From Oscillospiraceae bacterium (lineage in GTDB: Bacteria; Bacillota; Clostridia; Oscillospirales; Acutalibacteraceae), in NCBI GenBank assembly GCA_003514385.1, contig DOQR01000006.1:142845-206844 (forward strand): a stretch of 64,000 nt of DNA. Reading direction: 5' to 3'. Of this stretch, positions 1-8,672 are shown piece after piece. Each line of letters opens with the position of its first letter. Position 1 is the first letter of the stretch. The position numbers and the translations under genes are program-made. Under the pieces are notes generated by a model, which saw nothing but the letters and a program-made list of their open reading frames with translations, ran no database searches and was not told the DNA's origin.

Positions 1-74
1 TCGAGTCGCCGCACCCTACAAAAGAACCTGCTGAAAAGGAAGCTTTTTCATCCAAATATTTCTCCGATATATTC

Positions 75-118
75 AGCTCCCCGCGAATAAAATTCCGCGG
101 GGAGCTATAATTTTATTT
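75..118 (+). terminator. Intrinsic terminator
   Basis: An 11-bp GC-rich stem (75-85 with 95-105) is followed by a T-rich run. It probably ends a plus-strand gene lying outside the window, and faces the end of the minus-strand gene at 125. Confidence 0.75.
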
Positions 119-124
119 TATCTT

Positions 125-643
125 TTATTCCTCTGTCTTTATGCCTTTATCCTTGAACAAATTTTTCAGGCGTTCAACAGACGATGAGCTGAGTGCGGTC
201 TTTGAGAGTATAAACGCACTGTCTGCGGCGATATAGATATAAAAAGCGTGCTTTGTGATGCAGACTTTCTGTATCTTTGAATACGGTATGATACGCTTTA
301 TGCTCTTTTCGCCGTGCTCGATGAGCTCCAGCTTATCCTCGTAGAAATCAAACTCCTGCTCGGCGAAGAACGACTTGTCGAGCTTTTTGAACGCCCTGTA
401 TGGCGCTAAATATTGGATATAGACATACGCCGCCGCGCAGAGTACGAGAACGGCGCTCACGACATAGAGAAAGATATTGCCGCCGACCTTCACAAAGCTC
501 ACTATAACGGCCGCGGCGCAGGCAAGCAGAAGCCAGCCGGTCGCGCCCGAAAAGCGGGTCTTTCTGCGCTTGCTGTCCGTGTAGTGGACATATTTAAGAT
601 ACGAGTCAAATGTATTTTTGCAGTTTGCAGTAACTATAAGCAT
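125..643 (-). CDS. YcxB-like membrane protein
   Basis: 172 residues. Two hydrophobic segments at about residues 33-53 and 56-76 are followed by a soluble C-terminal domain with FYEDKLEL and IIPYSKIQKV, which resembles the YcxB-like domain family of Firmicutes. The biochemical role of that family is not known. The protein is probably anchored in the cytoplasmic membrane with the C-terminal domain in the cytosol. The ATG has a GGAG site 6 nt upstream. It is the last gene of a three-gene minus-strand unit, 14 nt after the amidohydrolase, so co-transcription is likely. Family assignment is by residue pattern only. Confidence 0.75.
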   Translation of the reverse strand: MLIVTANCKNTFDSYLKYVHYTDSKRRKTRFSGATGWLLLACAAAVIVSFVKVGGNIFLYVVSAVLVLCAAAYVYIQYLAPYRAFKKLDKSFFAEQEFDFYEDKLELIEHGEKSIKRIIPYSKIQKVCITKHAFYIYIAADSAFILSKTALSSSSVERLKNLFKDKGIKTEE

Positions 644-657
644 ATATTTCTCCGTTT

Positions 658-1485
658 TCAGTCCATACCGAGCGCGTGCTCAAGATTTTTTCCGAGTATT
701 CCCTCTTTCGCCTCTTCGGAGATATCGAGGGAGATTATTCTGTTTATCAGCGCTTTTGCGTAGTCGGCTTTTTTATACGGGAAATCGAGCCCGAATATCG
801 CGCAGTCGTCGTCCCCCTGATGAATGAGCGTTCGCAGCTCATCGTCAGAGAGAGTCCAATAATCCGGCAGACCGTTGTCGTCGGGCATAATGCTCGTCAA
901 GCCCGCGTATACGCGCCTCGGATCGCTCGCGCGGTGATGGTTGTTGCAGATGACCGCCAGTGCCTCGCGGAAAAAGTGATATCCGCCGACGTGCTCCATG
1001 CTGAATTTAAGGCGCGGGAAGTTCCATGCGACCTCATCGAAGAGCAGCGGCCGGTAGTCCGCTATGCGGTGCCAGTGCAGCCCCGTATGAAACGACAGAA
1101 ACAGCCCGTTCTCCTGGGCGGCAGAATAGACCTCACACGCTTTGTCGCCCATAATATTGAACTCCTGATATGCCGGGTGGAGCTTTATGCCCCTGAAGCC
1201 GAGATCGGCTATTCTGTTGACCTGCCCCGTGATATCGCCGGAATCGAAATCTATAGTTCCGAAACCGACGAGAGAATCGTCGTTCTTTATTGCGCCCGCG
1301 AGCCAGCTTATGCAGTCGCCGGTCATGTTATATTCTTTATACTGCGACGGGAACGGCGCGAAGCAGACCGCCCGCTCTATAGAACACTCATCCATGAGCT
1401 TTTTGAGCGAATCTATCCCGCAGCCCGGTCTCGCTTCCTCCGGGAAAACATGGGCGTGGTTCGCAAACATATGATAATCCTTCAT
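658..1485 (-). CDS. Amidohydrolase-2 family metal-dependent hydrolase
   Basis: 275 residues, a full-length TIM-barrel hydrolase of the amidohydrolase_2 type. The N-terminal HAH metal motif (NHAHVF, residues 9-14), a central histidine block (SFHTGLHWH), EHVGG and the late FGLDFPY aspartate are in the family order. Such enzymes hydrolyse or decarboxylate small carbon substrates using a divalent metal; the substrate cannot be told here. The start has an AAAGGAG site 6 nt before the ATG. It lies 15 nt after the LURP-one-like gene and 14 nt before the YcxB-like gene, so the three probably form one transcript. No signal peptide, so it acts in the cytosol. Confidence 0.82.
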   Translation of the reverse strand: MKDYHMFANHAHVFPEEARPGCGIDSLKKLMDECSIERAVCFAPFPSQYKEYNMTGDCISWLAGAIKNDDSLVGFGTIDFDSGDITGQVNRIADLGFRGIKLHPAYQEFNIMGDKACEVYSAAQENGLFLSFHTGLHWHRIADYRPLLFDEVAWNFPRLKFSMEHVGGYHFFREALAVICNNHHRASDPRRVYAGLTSIMPDDNGLPDYWTLSDDELRTLIHQGDDDCAIFGLDFPYKKADYAKALINRIISLDISEEAKEGILGKNLEHALGMD

Positions 1486-1500
1486 CTTTTCTCCTTTGAT

Positions 1501-1992
1501 TTAAGTCGAAGCCGACGAGGCGGTATTCGCCGCCGCCATGGCGGTGTCTATAGCGAGGACTATGCCCAGCGATATCAACTCATAGTCCGGGTCGAGGATA
1601 TCGAGCTCGTAGCTGTCGCCCCAGGTGAACCACTCCTTGTGGATGTTCATAATATTCCTGTCGCCGTCATAGAGCGAATATTCATGCGCCCAGAAATCGC
1701 CCTCGACCCTGAGCGAGGTGTTTTCGAGCGAATATTTCGGGCGGAAGAAAGAGAAATCCTTGACTATCTCCGCTATCTCTTCGCCGCCTATCTCGAGGAT
1801 AAAATGCGGCAGAAAAGTCATCAGCCGGCGGTATATCTGCCCTATCTCCTCGCCTTGCGCGTCCATGATATGCAGCCTGCCGCGCAGGGAGAAAAACTCG
1901 CCCTCGACAAAATATCTGTCATTTCCCGCTTCGTCTTTCACGGTGAATTTTGAAGTCAGCGAAAAGACCTTCTGCTTGATATAGAGCTTCAT
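1501..1992 (-). CDS. LURP-one-related (YxjI-type) protein
   Basis: 163 residues. The repeated beta-strand pattern (YIKQKVFSLTSKFTVKDE, YFVEGEFFSLRGRLHI, EEIGQIYRRLMTFLPHF) is typical of the LURP-one-related family, a 12-stranded barrel around one helix. No enzymatic role is established for bacterial members. It is the first gene of a three-gene unit with the amidohydrolase and the YcxB-like gene and has a GGGGAGG site 5 nt before the ATG. The C-terminus (AMAAANTASSAST) is low-complexity and alanine-rich. Probably cytosolic or membrane-associated. Confidence 0.8.
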   Translation of the reverse strand: MKLYIKQKVFSLTSKFTVKDEAGNDRYFVEGEFFSLRGRLHIMDAQGEEIGQIYRRLMTFLPHFILEIGGEEIAEIVKDFSFFRPKYSLENTSLRVEGDFWAHEYSLYDGDRNIMNIHKEWFTWGDSYELDILDPDYELISLGIVLAIDTAMAAANTASSAST

Positions 1993-2145
1993 TTTGTCCT
2001 CCCCTTTACCCTTTTCAGTATATCATAAACCTCATGTTTTTACAACCGCGGCGGCGGGTTTGCGACTAAAATAAATAATTTTTGACCGAAAAAACCCTCA
2101 ACGATTGTAACAATGCAAAAAATTCAAAAACCTTGTCCCAAGTAA

Positions 2146-2174
2146 TTGATACGCTTGTATTTTTTTGATATAAT
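2146..2174 (+). promoter_or_regulatory. Sigma-A type promoter of the NifU-like/GGGtGRT pair
   Basis: TTGATA (2146-2151) and a perfect TATAAT (2169-2174) with a 17-bp spacer lie about 40 bp before the ATG at 2216. The 223-bp gap between the divergent genes holds nothing else that I recognise. Confidence 0.75.
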
Positions 2175-2215
2175 AGCTCTGTACGGGATACACAAAACGA
2201 AAGGAGACTACGTGT

Positions 2216-2908
2216 ATGAATTATACTCAAGAAGTAGAGAATATGTGTATTGTCAAAAAGGGTCCGAACCACGGTCCTGCTCCCATCCCCGAAGAGGGCA
2301 AATGGGTCAAGGCTTATGAGATAAAGGACATCTCCGGTTTCACCCACGGTGTGGGCTGGTGTGCTCCCCAGCAGGGCGCATGTAAGCTCTCGCTCAACAT
2401 CAAGGACGGCATCATCGAGGAAGCTCTCGTTGAGACCATCGGCTGCTCGGGCATGACCCATTCCGCAGCTATGGCAAGTGAGATTCTCCCCGGCAAGACC
2501 ATTCTTGAGGCTCTGAACACCGACCTCGTCTGCGACGCTATCAACACCGCTATGCGCGAGCTGTTCCTCCAGATAGTCTACGGCCGCTCCCAGTCCGCTT
2601 TCTCGGACGACGGACTTAACGTCGGCGCAGGCCTCGAGGATCTCGGCAAGGGACTTCGTTCGCAGGTCGGCACAATGTACGGCACAAGATACAAAGGCGT
2701 CCGCTATCTCGAGATGGCTGAGGGCTATGTCACCAGAATGGCTCTCGACGAGGACGATCAGGTTATAGGCTACGAGTTCGTGTCCCTGGGCAAGATGACC
2801 GACTTCATCAAGAAGGGCGACGACGCTCAGACCGCATACGACAAGTCGGTAGGCACCTACGGCAGATTCGCCGAGGCCGCCAAGTATATCGACCCGCGCA
2901 AAGAGTAA
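2216..2908 (+). CDS. NifU-like iron-sulfur scaffold-type protein, partner of GGGtGRT
   Basis: 230 residues. The fold signature resembles the IscU/NifU N-terminal scaffold domain: WCAPQQGAC near residues 49-57, ETIGCSG near 76-80 and a later VCDA supply spaced cysteines like those that hold a cluster in IscU. Outside these motifs it is diverged from housekeeping IscU/SufU. It lies directly upstream (14 nt) of the GGGtGRT gene, an arrangement I know from other Clostridia and methanogens. The start has a GAAAGGAG site about 8 nt upstream. Probably cytosolic. The scaffold role is inferred from family resemblance; no desulfurase gene is present in the window. Confidence 0.8.
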   Translation: MNYTQEVENMCIVKKGPNHGPAPIPEEGKWVKAYEIKDISGFTHGVGWCAPQQGACKLSLNIKDGIIEEALVETIGCSGMTHSAAMASEILPGKTILEALNTDLVCDAINTAMRELFLQIVYGRSQSAFSDDGLNVGAGLEDLGKGLRSQVGTMYGTRYKGVRYLEMAEGYVTRMALDEDDQVIGYEFVSLGKMTDFIKKGDDAQTAYDKSVGTYGRFAEAAKYIDPRKE

Positions 2909-2922
2909 GGAGGATACGGACA

Positions 2923-3921
2923 ATGGCATTATTTGAAAACTATGAGAGAAGAGTTGACAAGATCAACTCCGTTCTCGCTCAGTACGGCATTTCCTCCATC
3001 GAGGAGTGCAAAGAGATCACTCTTGCAAAGGGCATCGACTGCGACAAGATCGTCAGAGGTACCCAGCCCATCTGCTTTGAAAACGCTATCTGGGCATACA
3101 CAGTCGGCTGCGCTATCGCTATAAAGAGCGGCGCTGTCAAGGCTGCCGACGCCGCTGCCGCAATCGGCATCGGTCTTCAGTCTTTCTGCATCCCCGGCTC
3201 CGTCGCCGAAAACCGCAAGGTCGGCCTCGGCCACGGCAACCTCGGCAAGATGCTCCTCTCCGAGGAGACAGAGTGCTTCTGCTTCCTCGCAGGTCACGAG
3301 AGCTTCGCCGCCGCTGAGGGCGCTATCAAAATAGCCCTCAACGCAAACAAGGTCAGAACAAAGCCCCTGAGAGTTATCCTCAACGGCCTCGGCAAGGACG
3401 CCGCAATGATAATCTCCCGCATCAACGGCTTCACATACTGCAAGACGGAGTTCGATCCCTACACCGAGACCGTCACCGTCACTGAGCAGAAGGCTTATTC
3501 CAACGGTCCGAGAGCGGACGTCAAGTGCTACGGCGCAGACAACGTTCCCGAGGGCGTGGCTATCATGAAGCTTGAGAACGTCGGCGTTTCCATCACCGGC
3601 AACTCCACCAACCCGACCCGCTTCCAGCACCCGGTCGCAGGCACCTACAAGAAGTGGTGCGTCGAGAACGGCGTCAACTACTTCTCCGTCGCTTCCGGCG
3701 GCGGCACAGGCCGTACCCTGCATCCCGACAACATGGCGGCCGGCCCCTCCAGCTACGGCATGACCGACACCATGGGCCGTATGCATTCCGACGCCCAGTT
3801 CGCAGGTTCTTCCTCCGTCCCGGCGCACGTCGAAATGATGGGTCTTATCGGCATGGGCAACAACCCGATGGTCGGCGCGACCGTCGCCTGCGCTGTTGCA
3901 GTCGAAGAGGCTATGAAATAA
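2923..3921 (+). CDS. GGGtGRT protein
   Basis: 332 residues. The diagnostic glycine-rich SGGGTGRTLHPDN motif is near residues 257-270, followed by a conserved AGSSSVPAHVEMMG region. This is the GGGtGRT family, which is highly conserved in anaerobes but has no assigned reaction. A GGAGG site lies 9 nt before the ATG. It is the second gene of a pair with the NifU-like protein and shares its promoter, followed by a strong terminator. Codon use is very uniform (C-ending), suggesting high expression. Cysteines near residue 40 and in ECFCF could bind metal, but this is inference. Confidence 0.92.
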   Translation: MALFENYERRVDKINSVLAQYGISSIEECKEITLAKGIDCDKIVRGTQPICFENAIWAYTVGCAIAIKSGAVKAADAAAAIGIGLQSFCIPGSVAENRKVGLGHGNLGKMLLSEETECFCFLAGHESFAAAEGAIKIALNANKVRTKPLRVILNGLGKDAAMIISRINGFTYCKTEFDPYTETVTVTEQKAYSNGPRADVKCYGADNVPEGVAIMKLENVGVSITGNSTNPTRFQHPVAGTYKKWCVENGVNYFSVASGGGTGRTLHPDNMAAGPSSYGMTDTMGRMHSDAQFAGSSSVPAHVEMMGLIGMGNNPMVGATVACAVAVEEAMK

Positions 3922-3948
3922 ATCAAAGGCTCATAAAAGCATAAAGCA

Positions 3949-3978
3949 AAAACCACCGGCTGAGTCGGTGGTTTTTTG
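3949..3978 (+). terminator. Terminator of the GGGtGRT operon
   Basis: The arms AACCACCG and CGGTGGTT flank a small loop, followed by TTTTTT. An AGCAAAAA tract lies just upstream, as at several other terminators here. Confidence 0.85.
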
Positions 3979-4157
3979 TTGTTTTATGAACACTTTTACT
4001 TTTGTAACGCGGGCGCAGAGGTAATGCTTCAAAACAGTTGCAATGGCGGCGTGGAAGTTGTATAATTAATTGATTTTGATAAATTCGCGTCGAGGGGCGG
4101 CGCATTTTGCGGCGACAAAGCGCGTCAAGCGCAAAAAATATACTGTGAGGTTTTACA

Positions 4158-5645
4158 ATGTTCAAAGTGGGATTCGATAACGACCTTTATATCCAGAAAC
4201 AGTCCGAGCAGATAAGCAAACGCATCAAGGAGTTCGGCGGCAAGCTCTATCTTGAGTTCGGCGGCAAGCTCTTCGACGACTACCATGCCTCGCGCGTCCT
4301 GCCCGGCTTCAAGCCCGACAGCAAGCTGCAGATGCTCAAGAATATCGGCTCGGATGTTGAGATAGTCATTGTCATCAACGCGAGCGATATCCAAAATAAC
4401 AAGATCCGCCGCGACCTCGGCATAACCTACGACAGCGACGTGCTGCGCCTCATCGACGCGTTTCGCGCGATCGGTCTTTTCGTCGGCAGCGTCGTTATCG
4501 CGCAGTATAAGGGCCAGCCCGCCGCGCTTGCGTTCAAGAACAGGCTCGAAAATCTCGGCGTGCGTGTCTTTATCCACTATCCCATCGAGGGCTATCCCTA
4601 TAATATCCCGCACATAGTCAGCGAAGAGGGCTTCGGCAAGAATGAATATATCGAGACCGAGCGCCCGCTCGTCGTTATAACCGCACCCGGCCCCGGAAGC
4701 GGGAAGATGGCAACCTGCCTCTCCCAGCTCTATCACGACAACCTGCGCGGCATCAAGGCGGGATACGCAAAGTTCGAGACGTTCCCCATATGGAACCTGC
4801 CCCTGAAGCACCCCGTCAACCTCGCATACGAGGCGGCGACCGCCGACCTCAACGACGTCAACGTTATCGACCCCTACCACCTCGAAGCATACGGCAAGAC
4901 CACCGTCAACTACAACAGAGATGTTGAAGTCTTTCCCGTGCTCAACGCTATATTTGAGAAAATCGAGGGCAAGAGCCCCTATAAATCGCCCACGGACATG
5001 GGCGTCAACATGGCGGGCTACTGCATCTCCGACGACGCCGCGACCCGCGACGCCTCTTTGAACGAGATAATCCGCCGCTACTTCAGCGCGCTGTGCGACC
5101 ACAAAAAAGGTCTGACCGGCGACGCGGAGCTGACGAAGATAGAGAGCCTGATGAATCAGGCGGGAGTCACTGAGGAGTACCGCCGCTGCGTGCGTCCCGC
5201 GCTCGACAGAGCAAAAGAGACGGGCGCTCCCGCAGTTGCAATCGAGCTACCCGACGGCAGACTGATAACCGGAAAGACTTCGTCCCTGCTCGGCGCGAGC
5301 TCGGCGGCACTGCTCAACGCAGTAAAACTGCTCAGCAATCAGCCCAAGGAGCAGCTGCTCATCGATCCCGGCGTTATCGAGCCGATACAGTCGCTCAAGA
5401 CGAATATCCTCGGCAACAACAACCCGCGCCTGCACACGGACGAAGTTCTCATCGCGCTGACCATGAGCGCGATACAGAGCGAGCCCGCAAAGAAAGCGTT
5501 CGACGCACTCTCACTCCTGCGCGGCTGCGAGGCACATTCCTCCGTCATTCTCTCCCAGGTCGACGCGGATGTCTACCGCAAGCTCGGTATCAACCTGACC
5601 TGCGAGCCGCACTACCAGGTCAAGAAGCTCTACCACAAAGCGTAA
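4158..5645 (+). CDS. DUF1846 domain-containing protein
   Basis: 495 residues, the usual length for DUF1846 proteins, which are found in Firmicutes and anaerobes and have no assigned function. Recognisable parts are the N-terminal GFDNDLYIQKQSEQI, the middle TAPGPGSGKMATCLSQLYHD stretch that looks like a nucleotide-binding P-loop variant (GPGSGKMAT), and the C-terminal VILSQVDADVYRKLG. Cytosolic. It is a single gene between two terminators, with a GTGAGG-like site before the ATG at 4158. The 180 bp before it hold no clear promoter. I infer nucleotide-dependent enzyme activity from the glycine-rich loop only. Confidence 0.9.
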   Translation: MFKVGFDNDLYIQKQSEQISKRIKEFGGKLYLEFGGKLFDDYHASRVLPGFKPDSKLQMLKNIGSDVEIVIVINASDIQNNKIRRDLGITYDSDVLRLIDAFRAIGLFVGSVVIAQYKGQPAALAFKNRLENLGVRVFIHYPIEGYPYNIPHIVSEEGFGKNEYIETERPLVVITAPGPGSGKMATCLSQLYHDNLRGIKAGYAKFETFPIWNLPLKHPVNLAYEAATADLNDVNVIDPYHLEAYGKTTVNYNRDVEVFPVLNAIFEKIEGKSPYKSPTDMGVNMAGYCISDDAATRDASLNEIIRRYFSALCDHKKGLTGDAELTKIESLMNQAGVTEEYRRCVRPALDRAKETGAPAVAIELPDGRLITGKTSSLLGASSAALLNAVKLLSNQPKEQLLIDPGVIEPIQSLKTNILGNNNPRLHTDEVLIALTMSAIQSEPAKKAFDALSLLRGCEAHSSVILSQVDADVYRKLGINLTCEPHYQVKKLYHKA

Positions 5646-5656
5646 ATATAAATAAT

Positions 5657-5692
5657 CAGCCTGCGGGGATATCCTCGCGGGCTGTTTTTTGC
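5657..5692 (+). terminator. Terminator after the DUF1846 gene
   Basis: The near-perfect arms CAGCCTGCGGGGA and TCCTCGCGGGCTG are followed by TTTTTT. Confidence 0.88.
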
Positions 5693-5729
5693 AAGATGAG
5701 TCCTATAAATCACCCAGTGAAATGCCAAA

Positions 5730-5820
5730 CCGCAAACTATGATAAAAGCCGCAACCCACGCTGAATGCATAAGTTGCGGCTCTTTTTGCTCTTTGGTCTG
5801 CGCCGAGTGTGGCTATCCTT
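5730..5820. repeat. 91-bp direct repeat, copy 1 (hairpin unit)
   Basis: This copy matches 5936-6026 at about 82 of 91 positions with no gaps. It holds a hairpin (GCCGCAAC with GTTGCGGC) followed by TCTTTTTGCTCTTT. The 380-bp stretch between 5646 and 6024 contains the terminator, the two repeat copies and no gene. Confidence 0.85.
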
Positions 5821-5935
5821 TTCACGGGCTGTCACAGTCGGATGCAGAAAGCGTTTTCTTTGCCCCGAAGCCGTATGCAGATACCGCGAGTGGGCAAAAA
5901 AACGCTTAAAAGAGCAAAAGTAAATATGGCAAAAG

Positions 5936-6026
5936 CCGCAAACTATGATAAAAGCCGCAGCCCACGCTAAATACGCGAGTTGCGGCTCTTTTTGCTCTTT
6001 GGTCTGCGCCGAGTGGGGCAGTCCTT
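5936..6026. repeat. 91-bp direct repeat, copy 2, also glgP terminator
   Basis: This second copy of the unit at 5730 lies 206 bp downstream. Its hairpin lies just past the glgP stop, and reading leftwards it is followed by TTTTAT, so it probably ends glgP. Differences from copy 1 are concentrated in the hairpin loop, while the stem is kept. Confidence 0.85.
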
Positions 6027-8430
6027 ATTTTGCGGGGACGGTGTGCCAGATGTTCTTTGCATACTCGTTTACCGCTCTGTCGGCGGCAAATCTGCCGGAG
6101 CAGGCGGTGTTCATCAGGGACATCGAGTTCCAGCGCTTTCTGTCCGCCCAGAGCTCGTCGATTCTGTTCTGCGCCTGACGGTAGTCCGCGAAGTCCGCAA
6201 GAACCATGTAGGGGTCGTGATAGACGATGGTTCCGCTGATTTCCGGGAACTGCTTGCCGCAGAAGCCGCGGTTTATGAAATCGATAACATTGCGAAGCTC
6301 AGCATTGTTGTTGTAGAAATTCATCGGCACATAGCCTCTGCTCCGAAGGTCGTTGACCTCGGGGGTGGTCATGCCGAAGATAACGATGTTCTCGTCGCCG
6401 ACCGCGTCGTGAATCTCAACATTCGCGCCGTCGAGCGTGCCGAGGGTTATCGCGCCGTTCATCATCAGCTTCATGTTGCCCGTGCCGCTCGCCTCGGTTC
6501 CGGCGAGGGATATCTGCTCGCTGACATCGGCGGCGGGCATCATATATTCAGCCATGGAGACGTTATAGTCCTCCATGTAGACGACCTTGAGCCTGCCCTT
6601 GACATCGGGGTCGTTGTTGATAAGATCCGCGAGGGCGCAGATGAAGCTGATTATCTTCTTCGCCATGAAGTAGCCGCTCGCCGCTTTTGCGCCGAAGATA
6701 TAGGTGTGGGGCGTGAAATTGCCCGAGGGATTTGCCTTTATCGCGAGATATTTCGCGAGGATGTTGAGCGCATTGAGGTGCTGGCGCTTATACTCGTGCA
6801 GGCGCTTGACCTGAACGTCAAAGATGGAGTTCGGGTCGAGCTCGATGCCGGTCTTCGCCTTGACGCGCTTTGCGAAGTCCGCTTTATTCGCGGTCTTTAT
6901 CTTCTCTATCTCCGCGAGCACGGCGGGGTTATCTTTATATTTTGCAAGCTCCGAGAGGCACTCGGCGTTATATACGAACTCGCCGCCGATGAGGTCGCTG
7001 AGCATCGAGGTCAGGCGCGGGTTTGCCTGGCAGAGCCAGCGGCGGTGGGCGATGCCGTTTGTAACATTGCAGAACTTGTCGGGCGTGAGAGTATAGAAAT
7101 CATGGAACACGCTGTCCTTGAGTATCTCGCTGTGGAGAGCGGAGACGCCGTTGACGCTGTGGCAGCAGGCGACGCAGAGGTTCGCCATGCGCACGACTCC
7201 GTTTGAAATAACAGCCATTCTCTCGACCTTATTAGCGTCGTGGGTCTGCTCCCAGACGCTGCTGCGGAAGCGGTTGTCTATCTCCTTGACTATCTGATAG
7301 ATTCTCGGCAGCAGGCGGCGGAAGAGATCCTCGCTCCAACATTCGAGAGCCTCGCTCATGACGGTATGGTTCGTGTAGGCGAAAACTTTCGTCACAACAT
7401 CCCATGCATCGTCCCAGCTGTAACCGCACTCGTCGAGCAGCAGGCGCATAAGCTCGGGGATAGCGAGAGTCGGGTGGGTGTCGTTGATATGGATAGCCAT
7501 CTTGTCGCAGAGATTGTCGAGCGAGCCGTACTTGCGCAGGTGGCGGTTGATGATATCCTGAACGGATGCGGAGACGAGGAAATACTGCTGGCGCAGACGC
7601 AGGCTCTTGCCCTCGGGATGATTGTCCGCGGGATAGAGCACCTTGCTTATGACCTCTGCCATGGCGTTTTGCTCCATGGCGCGCAGGTAATCGCCCTGGT
7701 TGAAGGAGTTCATGTCTATCTCGGAGCTCTTTGCGCTCCAGAGACGCAGGACGCTGACGCCCTTGCCGTCCTTACCGGCGACCATCATATCGTAGGGAAC
7801 GGCGTGGACTTTCTTCGCGTTCTCTATATCGACGCTGTGATAGCCGTCCTCCCAGCGGTCGACGACATTGCCCTCGAAGCTGACGTCAACGCTCTTCTCC
7901 TCGCGCGCAACGAGCCATACCTCGCCGCCGGGGAGCCAGAAATCGGGCATCTCGGTCTGCCAGCCGTCAACGAGCTTCTGCTTGAAGATACCGTATTCGT
8001 AGAGAATGGAGTAGCCCATGCCGAGATAGCCGTCGGTTGCCAAAGCGTCGAGATAGCACGCCGCGAGACGGCCAAGACCGCCGTTGCCGAGACCCGCGTC
8101 CGGCTCGCAGTCATAGAGCTTGTCGAGCTTGATGCCGAAGTCTTTGAGTGCCTCCTCCATGACGGGGATGAGGTTGAGGTTATAGAGCGTGTTCTTGAGC
8201 GAGCGTCCCATGAGGAACTCCATGCACATATAGTACACGCGCTTCGAGCCGCTCTCTTCGCAGCGCTGCTCGAACTCGTGTCTGCCCTGTCTGAGCATAT
8301 CGCGGGTTATCATCGCGATAGCCTTGTAAAACTGCTCGTAGTTGGCCTCCTCGGGAGTGACGCCGAAAAAGTGCGAGAGCTTTGCGGTTATCTGCTCCTC
8401 GGCGGCCTTCTTTGTCAGTGAATAATCCAT
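6025..8430 (-). CDS. glgP: Glycogen/alpha-glucan phosphorylase
   Basis: 801 residues, full length. It releases glucose-1-phosphate from alpha-1,4-glucans using phosphate and pyridoxal phosphate. The PLP site EASGTGNMKLMMNGA is intact with the Schiff-base lysine at about residue 654. Also present are GNGGLGRLAACYLD, the substrate region WQTEMPDFWLPGG and HINDTHPTLAIPELMR. Cytosolic, glycogen breakdown feeding glycolysis; the lower glycolytic genes are near 44-47.7 kb. It is a single gene with an AAAGG site before the ATG at 8430. No other glycogen genes are in the window. The ends are clean, with the terminator hairpin of repeat copy 2 downstream. Confidence 0.96.
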   Translation of the reverse strand: MDYSLTKKAAEEQITAKLSHFFGVTPEEANYEQFYKAIAMITRDMLRQGRHEFEQRCEESGSKRVYYMCMEFLMGRSLKNTLYNLNLIPVMEEALKDFGIKLDKLYDCEPDAGLGNGGLGRLAACYLDALATDGYLGMGYSILYEYGIFKQKLVDGWQTEMPDFWLPGGEVWLVAREEKSVDVSFEGNVVDRWEDGYHSVDIENAKKVHAVPYDMMVAGKDGKGVSVLRLWSAKSSEIDMNSFNQGDYLRAMEQNAMAEVISKVLYPADNHPEGKSLRLRQQYFLVSASVQDIINRHLRKYGSLDNLCDKMAIHINDTHPTLAIPELMRLLLDECGYSWDDAWDVVTKVFAYTNHTVMSEALECWSEDLFRRLLPRIYQIVKEIDNRFRSSVWEQTHDANKVERMAVISNGVVRMANLCVACCHSVNGVSALHSEILKDSVFHDFYTLTPDKFCNVTNGIAHRRWLCQANPRLTSMLSDLIGGEFVYNAECLSELAKYKDNPAVLAEIEKIKTANKADFAKRVKAKTGIELDPNSIFDVQVKRLHEYKRQHLNALNILAKYLAIKANPSGNFTPHTYIFGAKAASGYFMAKKIISFICALADLINNDPDVKGRLKVVYMEDYNVSMAEYMMPAADVSEQISLAGTEASGTGNMKLMMNGAITLGTLDGANVEIHDAVGDENIVIFGMTTPEVNDLRSRGYVPMNFYNNNAELRNVIDFINRGFCGKQFPEISGTIVYHDPYMVLADFADYRQAQNRIDELWADRKRWNSMSLMNTACSGRFAADRAVNEYAKNIWHTVPAK

Positions 8431-8637
8431 TGTATCAAACCTTTCGTTTGCTTGTGCAGCATATACTGCCGGATATATAAAAATATACCAGATGTTATTT
8501 TATACCGAAAATGTAAATAATACAACCGAATACTCGCAATTACCGCTCGAACGCCCTCAGAAAAAACGAACTCCCCGGCGAGAATTTTCAATAAAAATGC
8601 CTAAAAATGTCAGACACGATTGAAAAAGCGGGCATTG

Positions 8638-8666
8638 TTTACAATTTGTTCATATTTATGTATACT
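8638..8666 (+). promoter_or_regulatory. Promoter of candidate small RNA
   Basis: TTTACA (8638-8643), a 17-bp spacer and TATACT (8661-8666). No plus-strand gene follows until 9139, but a strong terminator does. Confidence 0.6.
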
Positions 8667-8672
8667 TGATGC

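Noticed and set aside
3..110. Open frame entering from the left edge and ending in EL at 110
   Set aside because: It runs through the terminator stem and loop at 75-105 and cannot be told from a chance frame; too little is visible.
676..1953. 425-residue plus-strand open frame
   Set aside because: Antisense to the amidohydrolase and LURP-one-like genes, Arg- and Val-rich composition, no ribosome site. The same applies to the long opposite-strand frames over glgP (5980-7206, 7240-8421), glnA (37402-39144), pyrG (35227-36861) and pgk (44075-45163).
2066..2929. Minus-strand 287-residue frame opposite the NifU-like gene
   Set aside because: Mirror of a strongly C-ending coding strand; the plus-strand gene has the promoter, ribosome site and family motifs.
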